The notes under the pieces were generated by a model. The model was not told the DNA's origin, did not search any database, and was given only the letters and a program-made list of their open reading frames with translations. Position numbers and translations under genes: made by a program. Shown piece after piece: positions 18,678 to 28,736 of a DNA stretch of 64,000 nucleotides (position 1 is its first letter; every line of letters begins with the position of its first letter). Source of the stretch: an uncultured Bacteriovoracaceae bacterium (GTDB lineage Bacteria; Bdellovibrionota; Bacteriovoracia; Bacteriovoracales; Bacteriovoracaceae); the NCBI GenBank assembly GCA_938034385.1, contig CALHLC010000022.1, positions 1 to 64,000 on the forward strand. Reading direction: 5' to 3'.

Positions 18678-20546
18678 TTACTTCTCCTTCATAGAGCTAA
18701 TTATTTTAAGAGCAACTTTTTCTGAAATCTTAAAGTTTATACTCATCTCTTTAGGACTAAGTTTTGCAAGCTCTGCAATATTTCCTTTAAATTGTGATAA
18801 GATCTTTTGAACAGTCACTTTACCAACTCCTTCAATCTTAGACAGATCAGAATGTATAAATTGTTTCTTTTCGTTTTTATGATGAAGTTTTCTTGAAAAT
18901 CGATGGGCCTCATCTCTCATTTGAGTGATAATTCGATAGAGTTCAATACACTTCTCAAGTGGGTAAGGGTTTACTCTATTGGAAATAAAAAGTCGCTCTT
19001 GGCTTTTGGATATTTTTTGGTTTCTAAATGTATGCTTTGTTTGAGTTGCCTTTGACTTAGCAATAGCTACGACTGGTATGTCTACACTTTTTTCTTTTAA
19101 TACTTTTTTGAAAGTACTCAATTGTTGCTTGCCACCATCTACAATGAAGACATCTGGATAATTATCACTTTTTAGTCGACGGGTAAGTGTTTCTTCTAAC
19201 ATAGCAAAGTCATTATTGCCTTCAGGTCTTGTTTCTAAATGATAAGCTCGGTAATTTTTTTTATCGGGTTTTCCATCCTTGAAGGTGATTTTTGCAGAAG
19301 TAGGCGATTGACCTTGCCATACGGCTACATCATAACACTCTAGATTTCTTGGCATTTCCTCTAGTTTTAATAAATCCTGAAGACGTTTTAGACCTTTAAA
19401 GATATTTTGATAATTCTCTTTTCTCATTCTTTGAGAATTACTAGCATGCTCTTTTGTAACATCAAGTAAAGATTTGAGTCCACTAGGACATAACTTAGAA
19501 CTCATTGCACTATCACTTAAAGTAGCGAGTAAATCATTAAACTGGTTAAGGGTTTTAGTTTCTAAATCATGAAAAATAAATTTAGGAGGATGCTTATGAT
19601 CAGCATAATAAGAAAAAAGAAGAGAAGGCAGCTGCACAATAAACTCCTCTTCATTTTCATAAGTATTAAAGAAGTTTATATTTTTTGAACCAATGAGAAG
19701 AGAGTTTCTTATTTCATAAAAACTAAGATCGATCTCATCTTGATTAAAATGAAAGGAAAAAAGGTCTATATCACTTAAGTTTTTATTAAGCTCTACCTTT
19801 TGGGCCTTAACACTATTAATGAAGGCCTCAATGCTAGTCAAAGAATCACGTAGTATAATAGCACGCTCAAACTCTTCGTTTTCTGAATAGGAGAGCATCA
19901 TTTTTTTTATATTACTTTGAATTTCTTTTCTTTTTGTTTGAGAAGTAAAAAAAGAACTCGCACTTTTAAGATCTTCTTTATAGTTTTGTGCACTTATATA
20001 GTCTAAACAGGGAGCATTACATTGATTCATTTGGTGGAGAATACAAGGTGATTTCCTTGATCTAAATTCATAGATAGAACAATCTCTTAATTTGTAGATT
20101 TTTATAATGGCCTTTATTGCTTCTTTTAGATTATATCCTTCCGGATATGGCCCTAGAATCTTATGTCCTTTTTTATATTTTGGTTTTCTCGTGTATGTAA
20201 TCTGAGGGAATTTCTCGTTATTATTAATTTGAATGTATGGGTAAGTCTTATCATCTCTTAATCGAATATTATATTTAGGCCCATGCTTTTTGATGAGATT
20301 ATTTTCTAGGATTAATGCTTCTATTTCAGTACTAGTTAAGATGAATTCAAAATCTTGAATATTCTTAACCAATGCCTGAGTTTTTGAAAATTTTTGCGAT
20401 TTATCAAAATATGATTGAACTCTTTGTTTCAAATTTTTAGCTTTTCCAATATAGATAATATCTTCTCTTTTGTTCTTCATTAGATAACACCCTGGAGTCT
20501 TAGGCAGGGTTTTAGCTTTTTCAAAAAGAGATTCTATTTTTTTCAT
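18678..20546 (-). CDS. uvrC: Excinuclease ABC subunit C
   Basis: 622 residues, the full UvrC length. It makes both incisions in nucleotide excision repair with UvrB. Order of domains: GIY-YIG nuclease (GCYLMKNKREDIIYIGKAKNL split at residues 17-37), a Cys cluster near 170-185, a UVR/UvrB-binding segment around 205-235, the RNase H-like endonuclease domain with ECYDVA, FIVDGGKQQL and the downstream His, and a C-terminal helix-hairpin-helix pair (IEGVGKVTVQKIL). Convergent with the HExxH gene, with one base between the stops. Confidence 0.96.
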   Translation of the reverse strand: MKKIESLFEKAKTLPKTPGCYLMKNKREDIIYIGKAKNLKQRVQSYFDKSQKFSKTQALVKNIQDFEFILTSTEIEALILENNLIKKHGPKYNIRLRDDKTYPYIQINNNEKFPQITYTRKPKYKKGHKILGPYPEGYNLKEAIKAIIKIYKLRDCSIYEFRSRKSPCILHQMNQCNAPCLDYISAQNYKEDLKSASSFFTSQTKRKEIQSNIKKMMLSYSENEEFERAIILRDSLTSIEAFINSVKAQKVELNKNLSDIDLFSFHFNQDEIDLSFYEIRNSLLIGSKNINFFNTYENEEEFIVQLPSLLFSYYADHKHPPKFIFHDLETKTLNQFNDLLATLSDSAMSSKLCPSGLKSLLDVTKEHASNSQRMRKENYQNIFKGLKRLQDLLKLEEMPRNLECYDVAVWQGQSPTSAKITFKDGKPDKKNYRAYHLETRPEGNNDFAMLEETLTRRLKSDNYPDVFIVDGGKQQLSTFKKVLKEKSVDIPVVAIAKSKATQTKHTFRNQKISKSQERLFISNRVNPYPLEKCIELYRIITQMRDEAHRFSRKLHHKNEKKQFIHSDLSKIEGVGKVTVQKILSQFKGNIAELAKLSPKEMSINFKISEKVALKIISSMKEK

Positions 20547-20663
20547 TTGTGCATCTTCTCTATATTGGCGTAGAGAGTTGTATTTTATAGAGAAACTTTA
20601 CTAGAGGCCACTAAAGCTGTAATATTACGCACTCTAACCGTTAACAAAAGGTTTTTCTTTCGC

Positions 20664-20936
20664 ATGGCAACAAAAAAAACAACTAAGAAAACTACTAAGA
20701 AAAAACGTAAAAAAAGAAAGTCTAGTGCTGAAGTTGCTAAAGATCTTTGGATTAAAGGTATAGCAAACTCTTCAACTGACGAATCAAGATCATATTCTGT
20801 AAAAAACAACTATGAGGTTGGTGAGATTATCGACCATAAATCATTTGGTAGAGGCGTAGTAAAATGCCTTGTTGGTAATGAGAAGATTGAAGTTGTATTC
20901 GAAGACGTTGTTAAAACTCTAGTTCAAAATAAATAA
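20664..20936 (+). CDS. Small basic protein with a UvrD-C/Tudor-like domain
   Basis: 90 residues in two parts. Residues 1-20 are almost only Lys, Thr and Arg. Residues about 50-90 (YEVGEIIDHKSFGRGVV to VVFEDVVKTLVQNK) match the small beta-barrel found at the C-terminus of UvrD/PcrA helicases and in short stand-alone proteins of deltaproteobacteria, which bind RNA polymerase or nucleic acid. Divergent from uvrC. A role in DNA repair or transcription coupling is inference from the domain and the neighbour. The ribosome-binding site (AAAAGG) is 12 bases from the ATG, longer than ideal. Confidence 0.75.
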   Translation: MATKKTTKKTTKKKRKKRKSSAEVAKDLWIKGIANSSTDESRSYSVKNNYEVGEIIDHKSFGRGVVKCLVGNEKIEVVFEDVVKTLVQNK

Positions 20937-20964
20937 GAATATTTAAAGATTTAAAACTAAAGCT

Positions 20965-22629
20965 TTAAAATGGTCCAAACTGTGGGCCAGCATAAGGTGC
21001 TCCCCATCCTCCGGAAAATTGTCTTTGTCCATAAGATTGAGCATCTCTACCTAAAGCCATTTGCTGTTTATTATATTGATAATATGTTGATTGAGGATTG
21101 TAATAACCTGATGATCTTCCAATGCCTCCTCGACTTGTTCCATTTCTAGCTGCTCCTGAGTTTCCATATCCATTTCCATAGCCTGCTCCATATCCATTCC
21201 CATAGCCTCCACCAAATCCATTGATATTTCCACCGCCATATCCATAACCGTTTCCACCGCCGTATCCATAACCGCCTCTACCACCAAAACCACCTACAGC
21301 TCCACCTAATAGATAAGCAGAACCTACAGCGCCTCCAGCTCTACCAAAGCCACCACGTGCACCACCATTACCATAAGGAAATCTTCCGCCAGCATATCCT
21401 GGAACGTGTCCATTATATCCAGCTTGCCATGGAGCTCCTCCTCTATAGTGACCTCCACCTTGCCAACCACGATTATGATTAAACATTCCTGGATGTCCTC
21501 CTCCAAGATTTAAATTAAACATTGCTCCCATTCCACCGTAAGGGTTCATTCCTTGAACACCTTGGTTATATCCTTGGAATCCTCTTCCATACATTCCACC
21601 ACCAAAGCCTCCTCGACCACCGCCAAGTCCAGCATATTGACCAAAAGAAGCTCCATTACAATTTGGTGATCTAGGTTTAGTAAATTCTACTGGAGGTTCG
21701 TTATTGTTGGCCCTTCTAATATTTTCTTGAAGAGTATTATCATTTAAATTTTCATATCCTCTAATATAAGAGTCATAAGAAGTTGGACAAGCATCTGCAA
21801 AAGATTTCATTGTTTTATGATTAAACCAAGCTGGAAGAGCAACACCTAAGCCAACGCCAGCAACAGTATTCATGAAATTCCAAAAACCACCCTTTCTTCT
21901 TTTTTTATGGGCCTTACACTCTGGACAGTCTTGATCATATTGATCTTCATATCTTCTTCTGTGTCCTTCTTGGTCAAAGCATCCTCTAGAGCCGATAGCA
22001 CAACTAGCTGACCCATCCATAACAACTCTAGCAGGATCTCCATCGATAATTTGATACTTGCCTTGTAAGCAAGCTTTAGAGTTTGATCCACTCATCATAC
22101 ATTGAGTTGTTTGATAATCAGTTAAACAATTAAAACAATTTCTTTTATGCCTTTTCTTGGGCTTATCACCATTTCTAAAAGCTCTGTGATATCCTTTACA
22201 TTCTTTTTTACAAACTTCAGTACTAGTATAAACTCCGTCACCAACTTCATAGACCTTGCCTCCACATTCTCCAGGAACATACTTTCCATTCTTTTTAGCA
22301 TGTGGACAATTCACAATGTCATGTTCAATAACTTGAGGATTCCCTGAACCTTGTTCTATCCTATCAATGGCCTCTAATACGTCCGTTGTGTTGTGACACT
22401 TATCAAGTTTTTGTTCTAGATTTATTTTCCAAACATCGCCATTAGAACCAACACAAGATGCTCTATGAAAACATGTGATTCCGTTTTCTTGGCTTTGTTC
22501 GATTTTAATATTTGCTTTTTTAGATTTACATTCATTGAGCCAATCACCTAAATGAGTTCCATTATATGGAGACTGGGCAAAGAGTGAACTTGAAAAAATT
22601 GCTATTAATAAAAATGTGTTTTTTAGCAT
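20965..22629 (-). CDS. Secreted Cys-rich / Gly-Tyr-rich two-part protein
   Basis: 554 residues with a signal peptide (MLKNTFLLIAIFSSSLFAQS). Residues about 20-290 are rich in Cys, about 20 in all, including CFNC and CPEC pairs, with basic linkers (KPKKRHKRN, KAHKKRRKGG). A hydrophobic stretch follows (FMNTVAGVGLGVALPAWF, about 250-270). From about 325 to the end the sequence is low complexity, built of Gly, Tyr, Asn and Phe (GGYGYGGGNGYGYGGGN). This looks like an extracellular or envelope structural protein in which the tail phase-separates or adheres, but no family is recognised and the role is unknown. Confidence 0.65.
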   Translation of the reverse strand: MLKNTFLLIAIFSSSLFAQSPYNGTHLGDWLNECKSKKANIKIEQSQENGITCFHRASCVGSNGDVWKINLEQKLDKCHNTTDVLEAIDRIEQGSGNPQVIEHDIVNCPHAKKNGKYVPGECGGKVYEVGDGVYTSTEVCKKECKGYHRAFRNGDKPKKRHKRNCFNCLTDYQTTQCMMSGSNSKACLQGKYQIIDGDPARVVMDGSASCAIGSRGCFDQEGHRRRYEDQYDQDCPECKAHKKRRKGGFWNFMNTVAGVGLGVALPAWFNHKTMKSFADACPTSYDSYIRGYENLNDNTLQENIRRANNNEPPVEFTKPRSPNCNGASFGQYAGLGGGRGGFGGGMYGRGFQGYNQGVQGMNPYGGMGAMFNLNLGGGHPGMFNHNRGWQGGGHYRGGAPWQAGYNGHVPGYAGGRFPYGNGGARGGFGRAGGAVGSAYLLGGAVGGFGGRGGYGYGGGNGYGYGGGNINGFGGGYGNGYGAGYGNGYGNSGAARNGTSRGGIGRSSGYYNPQSTYYQYNKQQMALGRDAQSYGQRQFSGGWGAPYAGPQFGPF

Positions 22630-22747
22630 GCTATCATCCTATGATATGTTTAAATGTCTACGACTAATATTATATATCTAGTATAGGGCATGTTTATTTA
22701 ATGGAAAATTTTTCAAATACTACAAACTTGAGTAGAACTATCAAGAG

Positions 22748-23353
22748 ATGAATTCTTTGCCGCCTAGTTTTTCGACTTTTAATTATCTACTGGTTTTTCA
22801 GTGGTTATTACTGATTTGTCTTCTTTACTTCCTTTATTATGCAGCTAAGAAGATTAAAGCTGAAAAATCAACATTTATAGATGAAGCAGAATTTGTTAAG
22901 TATAAAAAAATCTCATTATTAATTCCTCGGTGGTGGCAAAGCTCCAAGAAAGCCGAGGGGAATGCTCTGGAATTTTTTCGAAGTGATACTCGTTATGACT
23001 GGAGTTGTAGAGTAGAAGAAGTTAATTCTAACCTGGATGTAAAATCATATGCAGATGGTTACTTATTAGAAAACAAAGTTGTTCTTGATAATTCTTATGA
23101 TAGTTATGAACTTACGACAAAAGCAGAATATCTTTTTAGGGACTCAGAAACTTTAAAGCTGGTTGAAGAATTTATTAGATATGAAGCAACTGGAACTAAA
23201 AATGAAACGGATAGAATTTATTTGGATATTGTTTGCTTTAGAATTAAAAACGATAAAAATATATACCATCTTGAAAGTATAAGTTCTGTTTTAAATGGTT
23301 GTGTAGAAGGACCTTTTTTTGAAGAAAGTTTAAAAAGTCTTATAATCTCTTAA
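22748..23353 (+). CDS. Membrane-anchored hypothetical protein
   Basis: 201 residues. One N-terminal transmembrane helix (about 13-33, YLLVFQWLLLICLLYFLYY) is followed by a basic stop-transfer segment (KKIKAEK) and a soluble domain of about 160 residues, probably cytoplasmic. The soluble part has a conserved-looking IPRWWQSS segment and alternates strands and helices. I recognise no family. Divergent from the Cys/Gly-rich gene; its 3' end overlaps the DUF507-like gene by 14 bp. Confidence 0.6.
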   Translation: MNSLPPSFSTFNYLLVFQWLLLICLLYFLYYAAKKIKAEKSTFIDEAEFVKYKKISLLIPRWWQSSKKAEGNALEFFRSDTRYDWSCRVEEVNSNLDVKSYADGYLLENKVVLDNSYDSYELTTKAEYLFRDSETLKLVEEFIRYEATGTKNETDRIYLDIVCFRIKNDKNIYHLESISSVLNGCVEGPFFEESLKSLIIS

Positions 23354-23783
23354 CTGAAAATTTTCTTAATCTCTCAACTAAAAAGCTAACTAGTTCTGTA
23401 TCAGTAGCATAAACTTCATCAATATCATCATTGGTTAAAAGATAATCTTTAATTCTTAAAGCTACATTATGTAGAGATTCTGTTAAGTAGAGACCTGATA
23501 TATTTTCGCCACTAAAACTTTTAATTATTTCTTTTCTAGCGTGATTATACATTTCAGTTTCTGTAATATCTTCAGGAATATCTTGTCCAAATTTATCTTG
23601 AACTTCTTCAATAGCTTGTTCTTTAATATCTTCTTCCGTTGAAAAACTAACGTTTAACTCTGTAGCCAATGAATCTATGAGCACTGTTCTTTTATCAATT
23701 TGAAATTCAGCAATATCAGCTTCTTGGAGATGATTTAATACATAACTTCCAAGCAATTGCAGCGTGTCGAAATCGGTTCTCAT
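23340..23783 (-). CDS. DUF507-like protein
   Basis: 147 acidic residues with two similar helical halves. The pattern IDKRTVLIDSL, then an acidic helix, then a DIPEDITETEMYNHARKEII segment matches DUF507 proteins of deltaproteobacteria and Aquificae, whose function is unknown. It follows murJ on the same strand; a short hairpin with GGAG/CTCC arms lies between them but has no T run. The family assignment rests on my memory of the profile, not on a search. Confidence 0.55.
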   Translation of the reverse strand: MRTDFDTLQLLGSYVLNHLQEADIAEFQIDKRTVLIDSLATELNVSFSTEEDIKEQAIEEVQDKFGQDIPEDITETEMYNHARKEIIKSFSGENISGLYLTESLHNVALRIKDYLLTNDDIDEVYATDTELVSFLVERLRKFSVKRL

Positions 23784-23857
23784 GCCTTACCTTTTCACTT
23801 AATTATTATTCTATTGAAGTGTATCGGAGGCCATTGGCTCCTTCAACACATTTATTA

Positions 23858-25426
23858 TTATTTTTTCTTGAATTTATAAATAAAGTTTCTTTCTCCTAGC
23901 ATATACAAGACCCCTAGAAACAAAAGTAAAACTAAGAAAGAAAAAGATGAGAAATATAATAATTTTTTTATTAAGAGTTGGTCTAAAAGGTTGGGTAGCT
24001 GAGACTTAAGTACTCTTGCAAAGTAATAAGAGGCCGCTCCGGCTAAAAGCATTTTTAAGTATTTTTTGTTTACAAAAAATGAGCTCTTAAGATTAAGATA
24101 CTTTTTTAAAAACACTAATTGCATCAAGAGGTTACATATCGTGGCTAAACTTAATGACATGGCTAGAACAACAAACCCGAAGTTATCTATAAAAAACAAG
24201 GCAAAAGTAATATTAATAAAGATAGAAATAATGGATGTGAAAACAGGAATCTTTTCTTTATCTATAGAATAAAATAGTGGAACTGTGATTTTGTATAATC
24301 CGTAAAAAGGAATAGAAAAAGCATAGTAAAACAACACGTTTGCAGTATTTAGAGTATCTTGTCTTGAAAACTGGCCTCTTTCAAAAACAATATTAGAGAT
24401 CCAATCAGGAAAAACTAATATAACTATAGTTATAGGGATCAATAAAGTTAGACTTATAGTAATTGTTGATTGAAATAATCCTATAGCTTCGACTTTTTTA
24501 TTTTCTTTCCACTTTTGTGAAAAATGAACGAGATGAGAATTTCCTAAGGAGACACTTAATATCCCATTTGGAAATTGAAAGAGCCTAAAGCCCCAGTTTA
24601 GAAAGCTTAATGCTCCTACTACTCCACTAGAAGTTGCCAAAATCGTATTGACCAATAGGTTGATTTGATTAGCAGAAAACCCGATCATACCTGGGCCCAT
24701 TTTTGTTAATATTTTTTTTACATTTTTAGTGAGGAGTTTTTTAGGAAAAGAGAAACTATATCCTTTTTTTAAAACACTCGGTAACTGTATGAAGAATTGT
24801 AAAATTCCACCAAGGAACACTCCTACGGCGATAGATAAAATACTATTATAACCCATCGATTCAATTGTGCTTGATAGAAATAAAATAGAGCATATAACTG
24901 CGAGGTTTAAAAATGCAGGAGTGATAGCTGGAAGAAAAAATATTTTATAGGTATTTAAAACACCCATTAGTAAGGCTGCTAGTGAGATTGCCAATAAAAA
25001 AGGAGAGATAATTCTTACCAGCAAGATGGTTAGTTGAAATTTCTCAGGGTCAGCTTTAAAGCTAGGTGCAAAGATTCCAACAAGAATAGGGGAAGAGAGA
25101 AAAATAATTAAGCTTAATAAGCCTGTAATAATGAGTAGGGTCCAAAATGCAGCTTGAAAAGTTTCTTTAGAATCTTGTTTAATTTTGGATTCAGTAAAAA
25201 TAGGGACAAATGCTGATGAAAAGGCACCTTCAGCAAATAAATCTCGCAATAAGTTGGGGATCCGATAAGCTACATAAAAAGCGTCTGTTAGGCCTGATGC
25301 ACCAAATGTGGCAGCAATGAGCTGCTCACGGACTAATCCTAGTATTCTAGAGCAAAAAGTTGCTACCGCCATTTTGGCAGATGTGAATAAGATTGATGCT
25401 CTACTTCTTTCTTGACTATTGGCCAC
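23858..25426 (-). CDS. murJ: Lipid II flippase MurJ
   Basis: 522 residues with 13-14 predicted membrane helices, the MOP-superfamily MurJ layout. It moves lipid II across the inner membrane for peptidoglycan synthesis. The N-terminal ASILFTSAKMAVATFCSRILGLVRE and the LFAEGAFSSAFVPIF segment are family signatures, and the Arg residues of helix 1 and loop 1 are in place. Divergent from hppA across a 76-bp gap, so the two probably share a promoter region. Confidence 0.94.
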   Translation of the reverse strand: MANSQERSRASILFTSAKMAVATFCSRILGLVREQLIAATFGASGLTDAFYVAYRIPNLLRDLFAEGAFSSAFVPIFTESKIKQDSKETFQAAFWTLLIITGLLSLIIFLSSPILVGIFAPSFKADPEKFQLTILLVRIISPFLLAISLAALLMGVLNTYKIFFLPAITPAFLNLAVICSILFLSSTIESMGYNSILSIAVGVFLGGILQFFIQLPSVLKKGYSFSFPKKLLTKNVKKILTKMGPGMIGFSANQINLLVNTILATSSGVVGALSFLNWGFRLFQFPNGILSVSLGNSHLVHFSQKWKENKKVEAIGLFQSTITISLTLLIPITIVILVFPDWISNIVFERGQFSRQDTLNTANVLFYYAFSIPFYGLYKITVPLFYSIDKEKIPVFTSIISIFINITFALFFIDNFGFVVLAMSLSLATICNLLMQLVFLKKYLNLKSSFFVNKKYLKMLLAGAASYYFARVLKSQLPNLLDQLLIKKLLYFSSFSFLVLLLFLGVLYMLGERNFIYKFKKK

Positions 25427-25502
25427 TATATTTCCATTATCTATTGGTTTTAACTACATTCATTTTATGATGAAGATCTAACGTTTAGGAAGGTGAAATT
25501 TT

Positions 25503-27533
25503 ATGGAAAATGCTATCGGATTTATGAACTACAGTCCATTTATTGCTGTTGCAGGCTTTGGATTTGCTGTTTTAACTTACTTTTGGGTTGTAAAGCAGCC
25601 TGCAGGTAGTGCTAAAATGGTTGAAATCGCTGGATTGATTGAAGCTGGGTCAATGACTTTCTTGAGAAAGGAATACACTCTACTTATTGGATTTTTAGCG
25701 ATTGTTGCTATTTTAATAGGAACTTTTCTAAATCAATTAACTGCAATTTGTTACTTAGTAGGAGCTTTTGCTTCTATGTTTTGTGGATTCATGGGAATGA
25801 AAGCTGCAACTAAATCAAATGTTAGAACCGCTCAAGCAGCTTCTGTGTCAGGTCAAGGTAAAGCTCTCTCAGTTGCTTTCTTTGGTGGATCAGTTATGGG
25901 AATGACTGTTGCTTCTCTTGGTTTATTAGGAGTTGTAGTAGCATTTATGTATTTAGGTATGGATAATATGGCCGCACTAAACGGATTTGCTATGGGAGCC
26001 TCATCTATTGCTCTTTTTGCAAGAGTTGGTGGTGGTATTTATACAAAGGCCGCTGATGTTGGTGCTGACCTTGTTGGTAAAGTAGAAGCAGGGATTCCGG
26101 AAGATGATCCAAGAAATCCAGCAACTATCGCTGATAATGTTGGTGATAATGTTGGTGATACTGCTGGTATGGGTGCAGATATTTTTGAATCATATGCTGG
26201 TTCAATTATAGCTACAATGTTTATTGGCTCTACTATAACGATGAGTCCCATGGGAGACGCACTTAGTGCAATGCAAATTAAAAGTGCAGTTGTTCTACCT
26301 TTAATAGTTGCAAGTATTGGATTGATCGCTTCATTTTTTGCAATTATGACGATGAATCTTTTAAAAAATTCTGATCCAGCCAGTGCCCTTAGATGGACAC
26401 CAGTAGTTGGAATCTTAGGATTATTTTTAGGATCTTGGTTTTTAGTAGATGCTATGGATTTTACACAATTTAGCCATGCAATGGGGCCGTTTTGGGCCAT
26501 GGTAATAGGATCACTTTCTGGTTTAGGAATTGGTTTTGCTACTGAATATTATACTGCAGGAGAGTTTGCTCCAGTTAGAGCTATTGCTCTAGCAGGTAAA
26601 ACCGGTCCAGCTACAAATATTATTGCTGGTATCGCAGTTGGGATGTATTCATGTATTATTCCTATCTTAATTATCTGTGCTGCTATTTTTTATGCAAATG
26701 ATTTTGCAGGTCTTTATGGAATTGGGATTGCAGCAGTTGGTATGCTTGCAACAACAGGTATTACTATGACTGTTGATGCTTACGGACCGATTTCAGATAA
26801 TGCTGGTGGTATTGCTGAAATGAGTGAGCTTGGACCAGAAGTTAGAAAAATTACTGATGGACTGGATTCTATTGGAAATACAACTGCAGCAGTTGGAAAA
26901 GGATTTGCTATTGGTTCAGCAGCCTTAACGGCACTTGCAATGTTTTCAGCTTATTCAACAGCAGTTGGACTAGAGTCGATTAATATTATGAATCCTATGG
27001 TTGTAATAGGGTTACTTATTGGTGGAGTGCTTCCATTTTATGTCGGGGCAAACACAATGAGTGCTGTAGGTAGGGCTGCTCAATCTATGGTTGAGGAAGT
27101 GAGAAGACAATTTAGAGAAATTAAAGGAATTATGGATGGATCTGGAAAGCCAGATACTGAAAAATGTATAGCAATTGCAACCTCAGCAGCTCTTAAAGAA
27201 ATGGTTGCTCCAGGAATTGTAGCTGTTGTCGCTCCAATTCTTATGGGATTCTTACTTGGTAAGGAAGCTCTTGGTGGAATGCTTGCAGGTGCAACTGTAA
27301 CAGGTGTTTTATTAGCACTTTTTATGGCAAACGCTGGAGGAGCTTGGGATAATGCTAAGAAGTCTATCGAGCAAGGTCACATTAAAGGTGAAGCTAAAGG
27401 TGGAGAGGCTCACAAGGCAGCTGTTACTGGTGATACTGTAGGTGATCCATTTAAAGATACCTCAGGTCCAGCAATGAATATTCTTGTGAAGCTTATGAGT
27501 ATTGTTTCACTTGTTATTGCTCCTTTATTATAA
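25503..27533 (+). CDS. hppA: Membrane-bound proton/sodium-pumping pyrophosphatase
   Basis: 676 residues with about 16 membrane helices. It pumps cations with the energy of pyrophosphate hydrolysis. The substrate-binding Asp-rich motifs are intact ([57 protein letters not shown]). The determinant [10 protein letters not shown] (residues 458-467) has Ala at 462, where potassium-independent enzymes have Lys, so this should be a potassium-stimulated type; some of those pump sodium. Strong AGGAAGGTGAAA ribosome-binding region. A hairpin with T run follows the stop. Confidence 0.95.
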   Translation: MENAIGFMNYSPFIAVAGFGFAVLTYFWVVKQPAGSAKMVEIAGLIEAGSMTFLRKEYTLLIGFLAIVAILIGTFLNQLTAICYLVGAFASMFCGFMGMKAATKSNVRTAQAASVSGQGKALSVAFFGGSVMGMTVASLGLLGVVVAFMYLGMDNMAALNGFAMGASSIALFARVGGGIYTKAADVGADLVGKVEAGIPEDDPRNPATIADNVGDNVGDTAGMGADIFESYAGSIIATMFIGSTITMSPMGDALSAMQIKSAVVLPLIVASIGLIASFFAIMTMNLLKNSDPASALRWTPVVGILGLFLGSWFLVDAMDFTQFSHAMGPFWAMVIGSLSGLGIGFATEYYTAGEFAPVRAIALAGKTGPATNIIAGIAVGMYSCIIPILIICAAIFYANDFAGLYGIGIAAVGMLATTGITMTVDAYGPISDNAGGIAEMSELGPEVRKITDGLDSIGNTTAAVGKGFAIGSAALTALAMFSAYSTAVGLESINIMNPMVVIGLLIGGVLPFYVGANTMSAVGRAAQSMVEEVRRQFREIKGIMDGSGKPDTEKCIAIATSAALKEMVAPGIVAVVAPILMGFLLGKEALGGMLAGATVTGVLLALFMANAGGAWDNAKKSIEQGHIKGEAKGGEAHKAAVTGDTVGDPFKDTSGPAMNILVKLMSIVSLVIAPLL

Positions 27534-27547
27534 TTTTATTTATAAAT

Positions 27548-27582
27548 AGGTTCTTGGGTAGTTCTTACCTAGGAACCTTTTA
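27548..27582 (+). terminator. Rho-independent terminator after hppA
   Basis: AGGTTCTTGGGTA (27548-27560) pairs with TACCTAGGAACCT (27566-27578), with G-U wobble pairs, around a five-base loop; TTTTATT follows. Confidence 0.75.
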
Positions 27583-27634
27583 TTGTTAATAAAGATTAAA
27601 ATCGTCATAATAGAAAAAACATCGGAAATAAAAT

Positions 27635-28588
27635 ATGACAAAAAAAATCTTAGTTTGTGATGGGATGGACTCATCAATTTTTTCAAAGCTTTTAAATAAT
27701 CAAGAATTTAGTGTTTATCCTGAAGCTAAAAACCCTCAAGAGATAGTCAGAAAGGAAGCTAGAGATGCTGATGCTTTAGTTATACGATCATCTACTAAAG
27801 TAACTAAAGACTTCATAGATAGTTGTTCTAATTTAAAACTTGTTATAAGAGCTGGAGAAGGAACTGATAATATAGATAAAGCCTATTGTAAGGAAAAAGG
27901 TATTAAAGTCGCTAATACTCCGGGAGCTAATAATAATTCAGCTGCAGAACATGCGATTGCTTTGATGTTTACTCTACTTAGAAAAACAGCTTGGGCCAAT
28001 AGTTCTATGCAGACTGGTAAATGGGACAAAGCAAGGTTTACTGGCAATGAGATGACTAATAAAACTATCGGAGTCATAGGCTTTGGAAGAATAGGACAAT
28101 TAGTTGCTAAGAGGTTAATTGGATTTGATCCTGAGATTTTATTTTATGATCCGTTTATTAGTTCTCACTCTATTGGTTATGATAATATTAAGAAGGTTGA
28201 CGACCTTGAGACGATTTTTAAAAAATCTGATATAATTACTGTTCATGTTCCTTTAGTGAATCAAACCAAAAACCTTATTGATAAAAAGCATTTTAGCTTA
28301 ATGAAAAATAATGCAATTTTTGTAAATGCTGCTAGAGGCGGGATTGTTCATGAAGGTGACCTATTAGATGCTCTAAAAAATAAGAGTATTAGGGCAGCAG
28401 CTCTAGATGTCTTTTTAAATGAACCTTTAAAAGAAAAAACAGACCTTCATGAAATAGAGAATCTTATCCTAACTCCTCACCTGGGAGGAAGTACTCAGGA
28501 AGCTCAATACAGAGTAGGAGAGATGGCCTATCATCAATTAAAAGAATTTTTTATGAATGACAATCTTTTAAACGAAGTGCGAGCTTAA
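27635..28588 (+). CDS. serA: D-3-phosphoglycerate dehydrogenase-like, short form
   Basis: 317 residues of the D-isomer 2-hydroxyacid dehydrogenase family. The NAD site reads GVIGFGRIGQLVAKRL; catalytic landmarks are the Arg in NAARGGIVHEG, the Glu-containing DVFLNEPL and the His in LTPHLGGSTQEA. GGSTxEA is typical of SerA. There is no C-terminal ACT domain, so no serine feedback site. It probably starts serine synthesis, and glyA in the same window uses serine. Another 2-hydroxyacid substrate is possible. Confidence 0.85.
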   Translation: MTKKILVCDGMDSSIFSKLLNNQEFSVYPEAKNPQEIVRKEARDADALVIRSSTKVTKDFIDSCSNLKLVIRAGEGTDNIDKAYCKEKGIKVANTPGANNNSAAEHAIALMFTLLRKTAWANSSMQTGKWDKARFTGNEMTNKTIGVIGFGRIGQLVAKRLIGFDPEILFYDPFISSHSIGYDNIKKVDDLETIFKKSDIITVHVPLVNQTKNLIDKKHFSLMKNNAIFVNAARGGIVHEGDLLDALKNKSIRAAALDVFLNEPLKEKTDLHEIENLILTPHLGGSTQEAQYRVGEMAYHQLKEFFMNDNLLNEVRA

Positions 28589-28615
28589 TTAGCTCGAAAT
28601 TGTCTACTTTTTTTA
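28580..28615 (+). terminator. Weak terminator-like hairpin at the serA stop
   Basis: CGAGCT (28580-28585) and AGCTCG (28591-28596) form a 6-bp stem with the stop codon in the loop; a T run comes about 15 bases later. Confidence 0.35.
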
Positions 28616-28736
28616 CACCTGCCAAAATTTAGCTAATCAATTACTCACAAGATCTAATCTATGCCGCTTAGAGGTTGGCATCATTTATGCAATGTAATTA
28701 CACATATAACTTAAAGCTTTCATAAGGGAGAGAATT

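Noticed and set aside
20585-20809. Hydrophobic minus-strand frame opposite the small basic protein
   Set aside because: It is the antisense of Lys-rich codons, which reads as Phe and Leu; not a membrane protein.
21051-21506. Methionine/glutamate-rich open frames on the minus strand inside the Gly-rich gene
   Set aside because: They are shifted-frame readings of Gly/Tyr codon repeats, with no starts or ribosome-binding sites of their own.
23784-23857. GGAG/CTCC hairpin between murJ and the DUF507-like gene
   Set aside because: The stem is short with a bulge and there is no T run, so it is not supported as a terminator.
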